NCBI RefSeq assembly: GCF_004337985.1
Contig: NC_043741.1
Coordinates: forward strand, 136,747-200,746
From: Pyricularia pennisetigena
Taxonomy: Eukaryota; Ascomycota; Sordariomycetes; Magnaporthales; Pyriculariaceae
DNA length: 64,000 nt
Reading direction: 5' to 3'
The notes beneath the pieces are model-generated. The model had not been told where the DNA came from and did not search any database. It was given only the letters and a program-made list of their open reading frames with translations. The translations under genes were made by a program, and so were the position numbers. Each line of letters starts with the position of its first letter. Position 1 is the stretch's first letter. Below are positions 10,906-22,778 of this stretch, in pieces.

Positions 10906-12525
10906 ATGTCGAGCTTCGTCCCACAGGGTATGTTCTCTTTGTCTTGAAGGGCAACATACTGCATGGATTATCCAGATGCCACTATCTGTGCCAATTTTTT
11001 TGGGTTTACTCAGATAGCCAGCCTAATTCTCACGCTGACCCTTGACTCGTACGAAAGATTTCTCGTGGACATCAATCCCGACCGAACTTCTCGCCGCCGA
11101 ACTAGCACGTCGCGATGACGTCGACACAAAGCCCAAGTGCGGCAGTAAAGACAGGGGACACTATGACACGGCTCTACACGTCTTTGCCCTTGGGCTGGTC
11201 TTGTTTCTGAGCACATGCTGTAAGTGGAACCTGCCTAGGACGTCAGCATCTGACATCCCGCTCATCGTCGCCCGACTGACACAACCCTGGATCCAGCTTG
11301 TGCATTTCCCCTCGTCACGAACCGATCCGGCGGCGGGCGACGACAGACGAAAATAGTATTCATATGCCAACACTTTGGCACCGGAGTGCTCATCGCGACG
11401 GCATTTGTCCACCTACTACCGACAGCCTTCCTCTCCTTAACCGACCCTTGTCTGCCCCATGTTTTTAGCAAGGGATATACGGCCATGGCTGGCCTCGTGG
11501 CCATGACGGCCGCCCTCGTCGTCGTTTCGGTCGAATCATACCTCACTACCCGCGGCGGTCTGACACACAGCCACAGCCATCACCATGTATGGGACGAGGA
11601 TGATGCGGAAGAAGAGGAGAACGGCAACAAAACCCATGGCATCAACGGGGCGAGCAATAGCGGTGGGATGGCCGCCCGTCGGGAAAGGCGTCCCTCGAAT
11701 ATCATGCTGGATGACATCAGCGCCTCGGAAGGTCTCATGGCCGGCGCCTCACCGCTCCCCGAGTCTCCACCGCTCTCTGCATCTGCGCCAGTCTTGCCCT
11801 CTACGAACGGCAGGAAAAACTTGAACGGGGATGCACACCAACCACAAGAAAGAAGCAAGGACATCTACCAACGACGTGACTCCTCGTCTTCGTCCCGGGA
11901 GTCCCTGGACCTAGAACTGAACCTCGACGAGCTCGACCCCGTCCCCGAGCACGACGCTCAGCCCCCAGCCCCACCACGGCAGCAACGCGACCGCATGCTG
12001 GGGCAGACATCAGCAGCGCCGCCGGCGGACGAGCAAAAACGGCTCCTGCTGCAGTGCCTGCTCCTCGAGGCCGGCATCCTCTTCCACAGCGTCTTTATCG
12101 GCATGGCGCTGTCAGTGGCGACGGGGCCCGCCTTTGTCGTGTTCCTGGTGGCGATATCGTTCCACCAGTCGTTCGAGGGCCTGGCGCTCGGGTCGCGCAT
12201 CGCGGCGATCCACTTCCCGCGGTCGTCGCTCCGGCCGTGGCTGATGGTGCTGGCGTACGGCACGACGACGCCAATCGGCCAGGCCATCGGGCTGCTGGTG
12301 CACAACATGTACGACCCGCGCAGCCAGGCGGGCCTGCTCATGGTCGGCTTCATGAACGCCATCAGCGCGGGCCTGCTGCTCTTTGCCGGACTCGTCCAGC
12401 TCCTGGCCGAGGACTTTTTGAGCGAGAAGAGCTACCGTGTCCTGCAGGGGAGGCGGCGAACCGAAGCGTTCCTGGCCGTGTTTGGGGGCGCGGGGTTAAT
12501 GGCTGTGGTGGGGGCTTTTGCATGA
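10906..12525 (+). CDS. ZIP-family zinc/iron permease, plasma-membrane type
   Basis: Three exons read from splice signals: 10906-10927, 11058-11219, 11297-12525, total 470 aa. Intron 1 is GTATGT with a CTGAC branch near 11034 and acceptor AAAG. Intron 2 is GTAAGT with CTGAC at 11276 and acceptor CCAG. Frames join exactly (G|AT and T|CT codons) and produce the conserved ALHVFALGLVLFLSTC into CAFPLV helix. Then come a Cys/His helix (ICQHFGTGVLIATAFVH), SLTDPCLP, a cytosolic loop with a His-rich HSHSHHH metal-binding patch plus acidic and Ser-rich stretches, and ZIP helices with HSVFIGMALS and HQSFEGLALGSR, which form the binuclear metal site. The product imports zinc, possibly iron, into the cytosol. 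The long variable loop is typical of regulated fungal Zrt proteins. Confidence 0.88.
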
Positions 12526-13794
12526 GGGAGGAGGAGACAGTTGTGGTGACTTTTTTTTTCTTTCTTTTTTTTTTCATGTCTCATTCGTTAATTGCCCTTT
12601 AATCTCGCGGTCTATTCTTGCATTTCCCTGTTCAGCTACGACAGCGATTCTTTTGATCACTTGGACAAGTTCTTTCCTTTTTCTAGGCTGGATATTGCAT
12701 CACTCGGTGTTTTGGGGAGCGACGGCATATTGTAGCTTGAGCAGATGATCTGGGGTCGGCCTCGGTTAATTTTAAGAAGCTGGAATCGCAACGAGCAAAA
12801 GCTAAGCAAGTTCGTATTTTTAGAAGGCGCTAAATTTATCATGATAGGTCGGTCTGTTTGAGCTGATTGACGGTCAAAAATTCGAGATTGCAGCAAAGTC
12901 ATCTCTATGTGGAGGATCACCGAGCTATGGCAAGATCTAACTTCGTTGATTCGTTTAGTCTCATTCGATGGCCGCCCAGAATCGGGTTCGTCCCGGGACA
13001 CGGCACGATGCGACATAGGCTTCTTTTTCGTTTTGAGATGTGGCTTCATCGCCGAAAGGGATTCTGGTCCCTGGCCGATGCGAATGCAGGGGTTCAGGGT
13101 CGGTCCAGTTCGGTCTCCACAGCGGGGGGCTTATTGTTAGACAAGGTACCGACTTGCGTTGTGTCCAAAGGTTAGTTGAGCAAGTCACCCTTTAGCAGTT
13201 TCTCACCACGCGGTAAAGGGGTTCAGTCTCCACTCTTGTGCTGCGCGGGGAACCTCAAACCAGCCCATTGCAGCTGGCTAGGAGAGCTAAAGCTAAATGT
13301 TGACAAGGTTACCGCTGTGGTTGTTGGGTGGGTGGCTGCCGCTGGAAGGTCCAGTCGTTCAAGCTCGACCTGGCGTTTGGTTGTTCGTCCGACACAACCC
13401 CATTCATCCTATCCGCCAGATCTGCAATCGACATTCGCTGTCGATACAACGTCTCCAGAGCCCAAAGGAGAAGAGACCAAACTGGCCCGTGGGAATAAGA
13501 AACAGAAACTTGTCTAATTGACACCAATTGACCACCGATTGGGGTTCAATTGGGCTACCTGTGTCCCTTGGTCGAGTTGCCAAAGCTAACCGAAGCTGGA
13601 AGGGGAAAGCTGCGACACGTGTCCTGTCGGTGACTTCAACCCCCCCCTGCAACCGGCCTTTGCCATCAGAAAGCAGCCTTGTCTGCAATCTTTTTGTTTT
13701 TTTTAGGAGTCAACAAATCGCAGGCCAGTCACCTGCTTATTGTTATTTTATATAAAATCACCCACCAGCACATTTCGGCCGAAAATCAATCACC
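12526..13794. other. Intergenic region
   Basis: T-rich 3' end of the ZIP gene, then the upstream region of the 844-aa gene. A TATATAAA at 13749-13756 lies only about 40 bases before the next ATG. No gene seen. Confidence 0.55.
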
Positions 13795-16329
13795 ATGGCC
13801 GACGCGGAGCAGAAACCTCCGCAAAGCCAGGAGCCCGAGGGCTTCTCGGAGGAGGAAAAGGCCCTCTTTGAGAAGCTCAACATCGGCAAGGAGGGCGGCA
13901 TGCCCATGCCCGACTTCATCAAGCCGTCCGAGGTGCGCAGCCGGACGGCGGGGCTGGCCGCCAGCATCTTCAAGGCCTACCACTCGCTGCAGCACGTGGT
14001 GGGCGAGCACGAGTCGACCCTGGCCAGGCGCTGGGCCGGCATCAAGCAGAAGAAGAAGCGGAAGGAGCTGCTGCTGGCCGCCGCCAAGTCCATCGAGGTG
14101 GCCGGCGAGAGCTGGAAGGTGCCCGAGGGTCACCGTCCCGACATTGACATCTGGCGCGACGTGCGCGAGGGCGGCTCCGACGAGAAGCTGTTTGCCGCCA
14201 AGGATGCCGCCCGCCGTGCCGCCTTCCTCTGGCCTCACCTCAACCTCGAGGATCTGAGTCGTTCCGAGCCGCTGGTGCTGATGCTGGCGTCGCGTTCCCG
14301 CAGCCCACCCGACTCCTTTGCCGCCGCCGACCTGGAGCGCGCCAGGTTCGCCATGGAGTCCCTCGCCCTGATGCCCCACTATCTCAACCGCTACACCATG
14401 ATGTTTGACAAGCGCACCAAGCCGGAAGAGTACGGCGAGCTGGTCGCTTGGGAGGACCTGCCCGAGGACTCCAACAAGAAGTGGCTGTTTGAGCGCCGCG
14501 GCATCCACCCGGGCGAGGGCCTGTGGCTTCTCGAGGTCCAGGACGTCACCTACCGGTTCCTGCTCGAGGTGTGCAAGAAGATCCTGCACGACATCCCCGA
14601 GGACCAGCTTCTCGCCAACGGCGACGCCAAGACGCCCGCCCCTCAGGCAGCCAACGAGCCCACCACGGCGGCCGAGTTCTCGTCCCTCATCACCAAGATC
14701 GCCGAAGAGCCGTACCGCAGCCCCGCCGGCCTGGACAGGACGCAGCTGCTGGAGCCCGTGCAGGCCCGGCTCCAAGAGGCCAAGGACCACCTGCAGGCGC
14801 TCCGCGAGGACCCGGCCTACTTTGAGGCGGTGCTCAACGACTGGGCAACGCACCGACGCGAGCAGCTCGTAGACGCAGCCGGCAACCCGCACCCGATCCT
14901 GGCCAAGAGCCCGCAGGTCTTTTGGGGGCGCGTCGTCAACCGCGTCGTCAACTCGGCCCTGCTCGACGTGGTCGAGTGGGGCGTGGTGCTCAGCAAGGTC
15001 AAGACGCTGCTGGCGTTGCTGGACGAGCACGAACCCACGCTCGACGAGGGCAAGGACCTGCCGGCCGAGCTGGCGTTTGCCTTTTACACCCTCGACCACC
15101 ACGTCGAGCAGCTCAAGGCCGGACCCTTTCAAAACATCACCATGGGTCTCGTCGCCAGCCCGCCGATGCGGCCTTACTTCCAGCTCGTCACTCCCGAGAG
15201 CGCAGAGGACAAGACGCTGTCCATCGCGGCTGTCGAGGAGGCGCCGGCAGAGGAGTCGACGAGGCTCCTGATCCGCCGCCTAGGTGTCGTGCAGGATGAG
15301 AAGCAGCGACAGCTGGTCGGTCTGCCCGCGGCGCTCGACGAGCTCGAGTACCTCCTGACTTCGCAGCACCCGGAGGCCAGGGCCAAGATCACACCCTGGG
15401 TGGCGGCACAGCTGTCGTCGCTTGCTGTGTACAGCCGGCTGCTGCGCCAGGTGGAGCTGTTCCAGCCGTGGGCGGCGCGGTTCGGCGCCGACGTGCAGGA
15501 CAAGGGCGTGCGCGAGGCGCTCGACGGCGACTTCCGCCGGTCCGTACAGGCGGCCAACGTGCCCAAGGTGACGGCGTACGAGGTCAACGAGAGGCTGGTG
15601 GGCATGGCGATGCCGGGCAAGAACAAGTTTGCGTACCCGCTCGAGAACGTCGTGGCGCCGGGCAGCGCGGATCAGATCCGCCGGGCCGAGGTCAACCTGG
15701 ACGGCTTCTGGGGCCGCGTCAAGGTCGAGCTCGAGCGGTCGGGCGCCATGACGGGCGCGCTCAAGGACGTCTTTGCCAAGCCGCTGCGCAGGCTGGGCGG
15801 GCCGGCGGCCGAGGCGGCTGCGCTCTCGGGCAGGTCGGGCAAGGCCGGCAAACAGGTCAACGGTGGCGTCGGCGCCAACGGCGAGGCCATGGAGGACTGG
15901 GAGATTTACGCGGCCGAGATGGCGGCCAAGGAGGCGGCGCAGACGCAGAAGAAGGCTGCTGCCGCCGCCGCCGCCGCCACCAGCAACGGAACGTCCAAGA
16001 ACGGGGTCAAGCCCAAGAAGGTGACGACGGACAAGCGGTCCCTCAAGGTCTTCAAGTCGCTGTTCCACGACCCGCTCGCCAACCCCGGCTCCAAGCCGGC
16101 CGAGGTTTCGTGGCCCGAGTTCGTGCACGCCATGCACACGGCAGGCTTTTCCGTCATCAAGCTGTACGGATCCGCGTGGCTCTTCATCCCCTCGGCCGAG
16201 GTCGGCGGCTCGCCGCTCATGGTGCAGGAACCCTACACTGCCTCGAGCAAGATGTCGCCGACGGCGGCTCGGATCGTCGGCAGGAGGCTGGCGTGGAATT
16301 ATGGGTGGGACAGGGGGTCGTTTGAGTAG
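13795..16329 (+). CDS. Uncharacterised fungal protein, 844 aa, mostly helical
   Basis: Single exon with an ATG in ATCACCATGG context. No signal peptide and no membrane segment. Residues 1-60 are acidic. A long helical region follows with WRDVREGG, FLWPHLNLEDL, ALMPHYLNRYTMMF and WLFERRGIHPGEGLWLLEVQD. The middle (about 330-560) is rich in paired helices. Residues about 690-740 are charged and Ala-rich and may form a coiled coil. The last 85 residues form a distinct module (SWPEFVHAMHTAGF, KLYGSAWLFIPS, ARIVGRRLAWNYGW) that recurs, as I recall, at the C-termini of several fungal proteins of unknown role. Its pattern resembles small alpha-beta RNA-binding folds, but that is a guess. I do not know its function. 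Confidence 0.75.
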   Translation: MADAEQKPPQSQEPEGFSEEEKALFEKLNIGKEGGMPMPDFIKPSEVRSRTAGLAASIFKAYHSLQHVVGEHESTLARRWAGIKQKKKRKELLLAAAKSIEVAGESWKVPEGHRPDIDIWRDVREGGSDEKLFAAKDAARRAAFLWPHLNLEDLSRSEPLVLMLASRSRSPPDSFAAADLERARFAMESLALMPHYLNRYTMMFDKRTKPEEYGELVAWEDLPEDSNKKWLFERRGIHPGEGLWLLEVQDVTYRFLLEVCKKILHDIPEDQLLANGDAKTPAPQAANEPTTAAEFSSLITKIAEEPYRSPAGLDRTQLLEPVQARLQEAKDHLQALREDPAYFEAVLNDWATHRREQLVDAAGNPHPILAKSPQVFWGRVVNRVVNSALLDVVEWGVVLSKVKTLLALLDEHEPTLDEGKDLPAELAFAFYTLDHHVEQLKAGPFQNITMGLVASPPMRPYFQLVTPESAEDKTLSIAAVEEAPAEESTRLLIRRLGVVQDEKQRQLVGLPAALDELEYLLTSQHPEARAKITPWVAAQLSSLAVYSRLLRQVELFQPWAARFGADVQDKGVREALDGDFRRSVQAANVPKVTAYEVNERLVGMAMPGKNKFAYPLENVVAPGSADQIRRAEVNLDGFWGRVKVELERSGAMTGALKDVFAKPLRRLGGPAAEAAALSGRSGKAGKQVNGGVGANGEAMEDWEIYAAEMAAKEAAQTQKKAAAAAAAATSNGTSKNGVKPKKVTTDKRSLKVFKSLFHDPLANPGSKPAEVSWPEFVHAMHTAGFSVIKLYGSAWLFIPSAEVGGSPLMVQEPYTASSKMSPTAARIVGRRLAWNYGWDRGSFE

Positions 16330-18377
16330 TGACGACGTCCAAGTGGAGGGTTGATTGGTCTTTTGAGTGGGTGTAGTTTTGGGTATAGATGCTGATGTCG
16401 GCTGCTGATTTTGGTTTCTATTTTTGGATCTTTTTTTTTCTTTTTCTCGACTACTTTTTTTTTACTTTGCTCATCTTGTCCTTTTTTATCGGATGGTGTC
16501 TTGTATACAAAGCAAGTTGGGGTTTTATCTCCCCCGGAAAAAAAGGCTACAGTCCAGCCGTCTTTGGTAACAAAAAGAAAAATTTGGTTTTGCGATGTGC
16601 ATCTGAACATAGCTACCTGTCTGTTTTCCTGAATCTGGTCGGGCTGCTGCTAGGTTGACGCGATTGGACTGAGCCGTCGCAGTAGGATCTTGCCCCCAAA
16701 TGTCGGGCGGGCTTATCGCCATTCTAGTTCGGAGGTGCTCCACGTCGAGACCATCTGTTATCTGCTCGTCGACTAGACTAATCGCCCAACCATTCTCGTC
16801 GACGCAAGGCAGCTCAAGTCGGAAAGCATGCGAATCCTGCCATGTCGGTCGGCCGCGTTTCATGGTTCTGACGAGATGGGCCGGCAATGTCGACCCGCAC
16901 CTTGACGATAGAGAACAAAACAAGATAAGAATATGTAAGCACGGAGGGTCCGTCCCGATCGGGGACGTTGACCGGGGGTGGGGAGATGTCGTCGTACAGC
17001 CTCAAGGCAGCAGGCGCTAAAGGCGCTTGTCGCAAGTCGTAGAGGGTCGTTTTTCGAGCTGTGTGGCTTTGTTGTGTTTCTTGATTGGCTCATTGTCCAA
17101 ATTCAAAAATGACCCCCGCCAATTCAGGCCAGGGCTCAGCTTCACACCCATCTTGGGGGCGCGGCACAGCTGGCTGCGGCGCAGGGGTTGTTTGTTTTAC
17201 GACGGATCATCATGTTTTCCACGGGCCGGCATTTTTTTTCTTTCTTGGTTTTCTTGGGGTCGGCCAGCCTGCTGCCGTGTTTGGTGCATTTTTCTGCATG
17301 TGATTTTCTTTTCGTTGATGTTTTCCCAGGTGCAAGTGGTGGGGGTGGTGGGTTCTTTCGGCCGAGAAATTACTGTCTTACTTTTTAATCTGCACCGCTT
17401 GTCAAACATCAGCATTTGGATTTTATGTCATTTGGGATCATCGCTGTGTCGCGCCCAAGAATTACGGGCGAAAAAAGATAAGAACAAAGAAAGAAAAAAA
17501 AAAGAAAAATAACGTGTAGGTGCCCAATGGGCAAAACGAATGTTAGGTCCCGTCGTGCTGTTTGTTGATGACGTTCTGTTATCTTTGACATCAGTACAAA
17601 ATATGGAAACAACAACGGCGATATACATCCAATTTCTGCCTGGCAGCCTCCGGAGGAAATCATGGCTGCAAACCCTACCGTGATCGACAAGGCCGTCAAG
17701 TGAGATTCGGCCCATTCCCTGCCCCAAGGATTGCTAAGTTAAGAAGTGCGATAGTTTAGCATCGCAACCCCATAGAATCGCGGGTCAACTAATCAACTTC
17801 CCACCCCCTGTCAGATTTTGCCAATCGCGATAGGTGGCCGTGCCGCCTGCGCCTGCGACTTTCTGCGGCGGATCCATTGATCGGCTTGGCTACCCACCGC
17901 CTGCGCCCTGGGGGCCGCAAACTCCAAATATCCAAATATGGGTGTGAGAGTGGGGTGTGTTGGATGACATGTAAGCGTCTTTGTAAGAGAGCAATTTGGA
18001 ATCCTAGCGTCTAAGATGAGTTTTTTTTTTTTTTATTATTGTTATTCTTTTTGAGAATATAGAAGAGGTGGAATGTTTATAAGGCACAATTCTGCCCTCT
18101 TACAAGTCCGAGGGAAGAATAATGATATTAATCAAAGGCCCATACTTATATGCCCACCCACATGGCAAAGGCTTTCTGATATCTGATCCGCTGAAGCTAT
18201 CTCGTCATTTCCGAGGCGGCCTTGGTGTCTTTTGTGCCCCTTTGGTGTTGTTTGGTATTTTATATTCTTTACCGAGGACCACGGACCCTTGACCACCCAT
18301 CTTTCATATATTCGTTTATAGTTCCTGAACTTTCCTGGGCCCCCCAATCTGAACGGCTCATCCTCCACTCTGGTATA
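16330..18377. other. 2-kb intergenic region
   Basis: T-rich 3' flank, then unremarkable DNA. Two frames look weakly protein-like: minus 16525-16923 (132 codons with ATG) and plus 16700-17020. Neither has domain features or signals, and I do not call them. A 14-codon ATG frame at 17662-17703 ends at a GTGAGA that could be a donor, without a convincing second exon. Confidence 0.4.
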
Positions 18378-20360
18378 ATGACACAGCCAAAGATAGCAGC
18401 AATGTCTTCCACAACGCAAGCGTGGCCGTTGGCAACTCAAAACCAAGCTCCCGAGCAAAACAGCCCAGCAGCTCCTCCCGGTACGGAGCAGCCCCAAGCT
18501 CCCCTGGTCAACCGGCTCGGGCAGATCTACACGCTCAACTCGCAAACCGGCTCGGTGCAGCAGCTGTACGGACAGCTCCCACTGCCGCCTCACCTGCAGC
18601 CCCAGGCCCCGTCGTCGGCATCCTCGACGCTCGAGAAGCCGGCCCGGAGCCCAGCAGCACACCTCCGCGCCGGCTGGCCGGCCTACAAGTGGCCCGCGGT
18701 GCAGCTGCTCAACTTGATCATCGCCATGCTGCTGGGCTACGACGTCAGCAACGTGGCCAACATCCAGGCGCCCATCGTGGCCGACTTTGGGCGCGTCGAG
18801 CTGCTCACCTGGGTCGCCATCGGCTACACGGCCGTCAACGCCTGCGTCGTGCCGCTCTGCCGCAGGCTGTACATGTTTGGCGATGCGAGGTGGCACTTTT
18901 ACGTCTATGCGGTCGTTTGGATGGTGGGCGCTGCTGTGGCCGGGGCTGCCACGAGTATGGATCTCGTCGTGGTCGGGAGGGCTATTATTGGGATTGGGGG
19001 TGCTGGGTTGTATCAGGGGTGAGTTTTTTTTTTTCTTTCTCCTCTTCTTCTCTTCTTGACAGGGTGTTGTTTGTAATTCGGGACAACGTGGCTGACTCTC
19101 AACCTGCACTCCAGCGTCATGTTCTACAACTACACCTTCTCCACCCCCCTCGAAGCCCCGCGCGGCCAGGCGCTGATCGGAGTCGGGTTCGCCATCGGCC
19201 TGCTCCTGGGCCCCATCATTGGCGGCGCCTTCGCCGAGAACCAGTCGGCGACCTGGCGCTGGGCCATGTACATCAACATCCCTGTGCTGGTAGCCCTCGT
19301 GGCCGGCTGGGTCGTGTTCCTGCCCGCGCTGCACCTGGCGCAGACCACAGGGCGCGCGGCGCCTCGGCTGCGCGACGTCGACGTCGTGGGCTGGCTGCTC
19401 CACAGCGCTTTCTTTATCATGCTGTGCTCGAGCCTCATCTTCTCAGGTACGCGGTGGGCGTGGGGTTCGGCGCCGGGCATCGCGGCCTGGGCGACGACGG
19501 GCGTCCTGGGGGCGCTATACGTGGCGCAGCAGGCGTTTTGCGTCTTCACCACGCCCGAAGACAGGATTTTCCCGGTTAGGGTGTTTCGCGAGCGCACGTC
19601 GGCCCTGCTCGTGCTGTCGGTGGCTATGGCGGCCGCCGCGTACGGTATATCGCTGTATTACACGCCCTTGTTCTTCGCCTTCACGCACGGCGCCACCCCG
19701 CTCGAGGCCGGCCTGGACCTCCTGCCATTTATCGGGAGCTTCGTGGGCACCACCATCCTGGCCAACGTGCTGTTGCCCAAACTGAGGATGTACGCGCCGC
19801 TGTACGTGGTTGGCGGCGGCATCATCGTCGTCGGTTCGGCGCTGCAGAGCCTCGTAACGGTCGACGACGCAAAGTCGCTCGTGCTGGGTAAGCTGGCCAT
19901 CGTGGGCGCGGGGCTGGGGCTGGTATTCCAGACGGGCGGGAGCGTGTTCAAGGCGCTGGCAGCAGGGGACGCCGTCCGGGAGGGCGAGTATATCACGGCG
20001 TTTGTGACGCTGCAGATGTCGGGCGTCGCGCTGATGACGGCCGTGGGCGGCTGCATCTTCCAGAACCTGGGCCTGCGGTACGTGCGCGAGGCCATCGACG
20101 AGTACACGGGCGGGCGGCTGGTGGTGGACGACGAAAACGTGCGCAGGACCCTGGCCGGGCTGGGGTCGCAGCTGCTGGGCGGTCGGGAGCCGACTGCGGA
20201 GCTGCGGAGGAAGGTCATCGAGGCTGTCACCGAGGTCATTGGCAAGCTGTACTTTATCGTGGTTGCTGGCGGTGCGGCTATCCTGATCTGCGGCTGCTTG
20301 ATGCGGTGGGAGAGGCTGGAGTTTGTGCCGGCTGATGATGTCAAGGAGGGTGAAGCATGA
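18378..20360 (+). CDS. MFS drug/metabolite exporter, DHA2-like (14-TM type)
   Basis: Two exons: 18378-19018 and 19115-20360, 628 aa. The intron has donor GTGAGT followed directly by a T run, a CTGAC branch near 19092, and acceptor CCAG. The join restores a GGC codon inside GAGLYQG-VMFYNY. A cytosolic N-terminus of about 100 residues is Pro/Gln-rich (QPQAPLVNRLGQIYTLN). The first helix pair follows at WPAVQLLNLIIAMLLGYDVSNVANIQ. The exporter motif C region reads GFAIGLLLGPIIGGAFAEN, followed by WRWAMYINIP, both typical of 14-TM proton antiporters that expel toxins, drugs or secondary metabolites. The next in-frame ATG is at 18402. No biosynthetic cluster genes are adjacent, so a housekeeping or stress efflux role is as likely as toxin export. 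Confidence 0.85.
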
Positions 20361-21090
20361 GCAAAGTGGAGGATATTTTTGGTTTATTTTCTTTTGTTGA
20401 AGCGATAATGACATTGAATATAATGATCTGAATTACCTGCCAGTTCCATCATCTATGTCCTACTCTTGATCCTGAATTCTTTACTTTCGCCTGATGCCGC
20501 GATAGATGTTCACTGTTCAGCATGTGGAATCACCAAACAACTCGCAACCTACCACAACCAACCAATGCCGGGATCCGAGTCTGATGTCAGGAATCAGGAT
20601 CTGCATTCAGCCGACGAGCCATCAGGTTGAGTCCTTCCGCAACAAAGACAACCAACCAAGGCGGTGTCACATCTCGTATACAAAGTCCGTACCCAAGACG
20701 ATCAGCTGAATAAGCTCAAGTTGAGGGGGGCTTGGTATTTGCGGCGCAGCCATCTGGGGCCATGGAACTGATGTCACGTCTATGTTGGACATGGGGTTCA
20801 CCCATTGAAAATGACGCCCTCCACCTCAAAAGGGTCGTCATCCCTTTCTTCTGCGCCGTTGTGATCGACACATTCTAGTCCGAGAATTGCACCAGTTTGT
20901 CTAGTTTTCAAAAGGCTGCCATTTCAATTGAACCCAGGTGTCCTAGCAAGCTGACATGATGTATAAGTTGACCAGGCCGGCTCAGCCCTGACGGCTGCGT
21001 GGTCCTTGGGCCGCCCTCTATATTCCCCAGAGAAACAGCTCAATCAGCAAAAAACACAAAAACACAAAAAAAAACCCACAGATACTGGAA
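20361..21090. other. Intergenic region
   Basis: No gene seen. TATA-like GATGTATAAG near 20956 and an A-rich leader (21050-21090) precede the small membrane-protein gene. Confidence 0.5.
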
Positions 21091-21471
21091 ATGTTCGCTC
21101 CCATCAACGCCCCCGCCCATCTCTCTACCCGTGACAGCCGCCCTGGCCCGGGGAATTCCGGGTTTCAAGACGAGTATAACGAGACGCGCAACACGGTGCA
21201 GACAGGCGCACGCATCATCAGCATCGGTGCCATCGTCGGCATCGTCATCGGCGCCCTAGTCATGACCGGCCTCCTGGTAGCCGTCTGCCTCCTCGTGCGC
21301 CGCCGCAACAAGCGCCGTGCCAACAACGCCGCCATCTCCGACACGGGCGTCATTGGTCCCGGCGGCAGGCACAGCAACGTCTCGTCAAACATGCCGTCCG
21401 GTTACGGCTGGGAAGCCGGCATTAACGGTGCGCAACCGCAGCAGCAGCAGCAGCAGCAGCGGCCGATATAG
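21091..21471 (+). CDS. Small single-pass membrane protein, 126 aa
   Basis: Single exon with ATG after an A-rich leader. A polar extracellular-type N-terminus of about 45 residues has no signal peptide. One hydrophobic helix follows (IGAIVGIVIGALVMTGLLVAVCLLV) with GxxxG-like small residues, then an RRRNKRR stop-transfer motif. The cytosolic tail is Gly/Asn-rich and ends in seven glutamines. The topology is therefore outside-N, inside-C by the positive-inside rule. Similar small single-TM proteins are common and unstudied in filamentous fungi. I do not recognise a family. The Gln run is a CAG repeat and may vary in length. Confidence 0.6.
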   Translation: MFAPINAPAHLSTRDSRPGPGNSGFQDEYNETRNTVQTGARIISIGAIVGIVIGALVMTGLLVAVCLLVRRRNKRRANNAAISDTGVIGPGGRHSNVSSNMPSGYGWEAGINGAQPQQQQQQQRPI

Positions 21472-22778
21472 GACGGCGCCCTCAACACCCCGCAGCCGGC
21501 TGCTGAGCATCATGGCCACCACGGCCGCAACGGGAGGGAGGATTTTGCCCCGGGTCATGCCGGTGTGGGTTGCAATGACTTTGTTTGAGGGCGTTTTGGC
21601 GAGTTGTATTAGGATCCTCTGGCTTGCTTTGTCTTGCTCTATTTCGGTGCAAGCTAAATACTGCTACAACTTTGGTAGAGGCACCGCTTTGTGCATCATT
21701 GATATATACAAAAATGATGTATAGATAAATGTGTACCTTGGTAGGCTACGTTTACTGGTTTAGTCTAGATAAATAACTCGCAATTCTGATCGGCATTAAC
21801 GAGGGGTGCTAGTATTTCTGCTCCAGGCTTAGCTTGTCAAGGATAAAAAATTTACACTCGTGCAGTAAGCCTTTCAACAGTACTGCTACTTTCAAACCGT
21901 TCCGAATTTCAAAGCTGAAATTAAATTCGAATGCTGTGTTGTTAGGCAATACAGTGCGTCCATAAGCTTTCAATGGTTCAACATAGAAAAGTTTCAAGTT
22001 ATGATGTAGATTATGAATCTGATTCGCAATAACCAGCCGTTTCGTAATAGCATGTTCCTTCCGCGGTAGCCTGGGTGTGGATTTTTTTGGAGTTGATTTC
22101 GTCCGTCCAGCTATTCTAAAGCTGTAAGCCAGAGCAAACACAGACCACAAAAACATACTACTATAGTCAGTCAGCACAGCCTTTTGTTCGCTGACCAGAA
22201 ATAAACCGTCGGATGCTGATTAGCAAAGATCTCGGACAAGAGCAGACTGAGTGCCTACTAGCCCTTCCAACACTGAGAGCATGGTGTTAATTTTGATGGG
22301 CGCTTCTCGCTAGCGTCTGCAGCTTGGAGCGTCAACCGTCCAAGACTTCAAGTATCTCACGCTCCATGTCTGTTATACACTTTCCCAGAGCACGTCGCCC
22401 CTGTTGTGATTCAGAAAAAGCACAGCATTTTTGAAGTTGTATGAACGAAATGAGTACAAAATAATTTTTGATGCACGCCAACACAGGTAGCAGCAGAGCA
22501 CTTTCTACAACATGGCCAGTATAACTTATCAATTGCCCAACGACGTGACTGGTTTTAAACAGCAAGCATGTCTGGGGACAAACGGAGCTGATCTAACCCA
22601 ATATGATCTCACGTAAGCCGGAATACCCGATTGAGAGTCTGTCCCAGATTGGCAGGTTCCAAGGTTGACAGAAGGCATAAGAACTCGCTCAACGCTTTAG
22701 AAATTTATTTGTTTGTGCTCGCTATCTCAGCTACAACTCAACTAAACAACCATCCCCCCAAGGCAACAACTTGTTGGT
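21472..22778. other. Intergenic, start of the AT-richer accessory block
   Basis: Minus frames at 21809-22177 and 22332-22565 are open but lack convincing starts and features. I see no supported gene. Base composition becomes AT-richer from about 21.7 kb onward. Confidence 0.45.

Noticed and set aside
13786..15132. 448-codon minus frame across the 844-aa gene
   Set aside because: Shadow frame. The sense frame is longer, has a good start context and balanced composition.
16525..17020. Opposing frames of 132 and 106 codons
   Set aside because: Both are open over the same DNA and neither shows a domain, signal peptide or splice support. The minus one is the better candidate but still unsupported.
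17662..18020. 14-codon ATG frame ending in a GTGAGA donor, with a possible Cys-containing second exon after CGATAG
   Set aside because: No signal peptide, a weak acceptor, and exon 2 composition looks like ordinary intergenic DNA.
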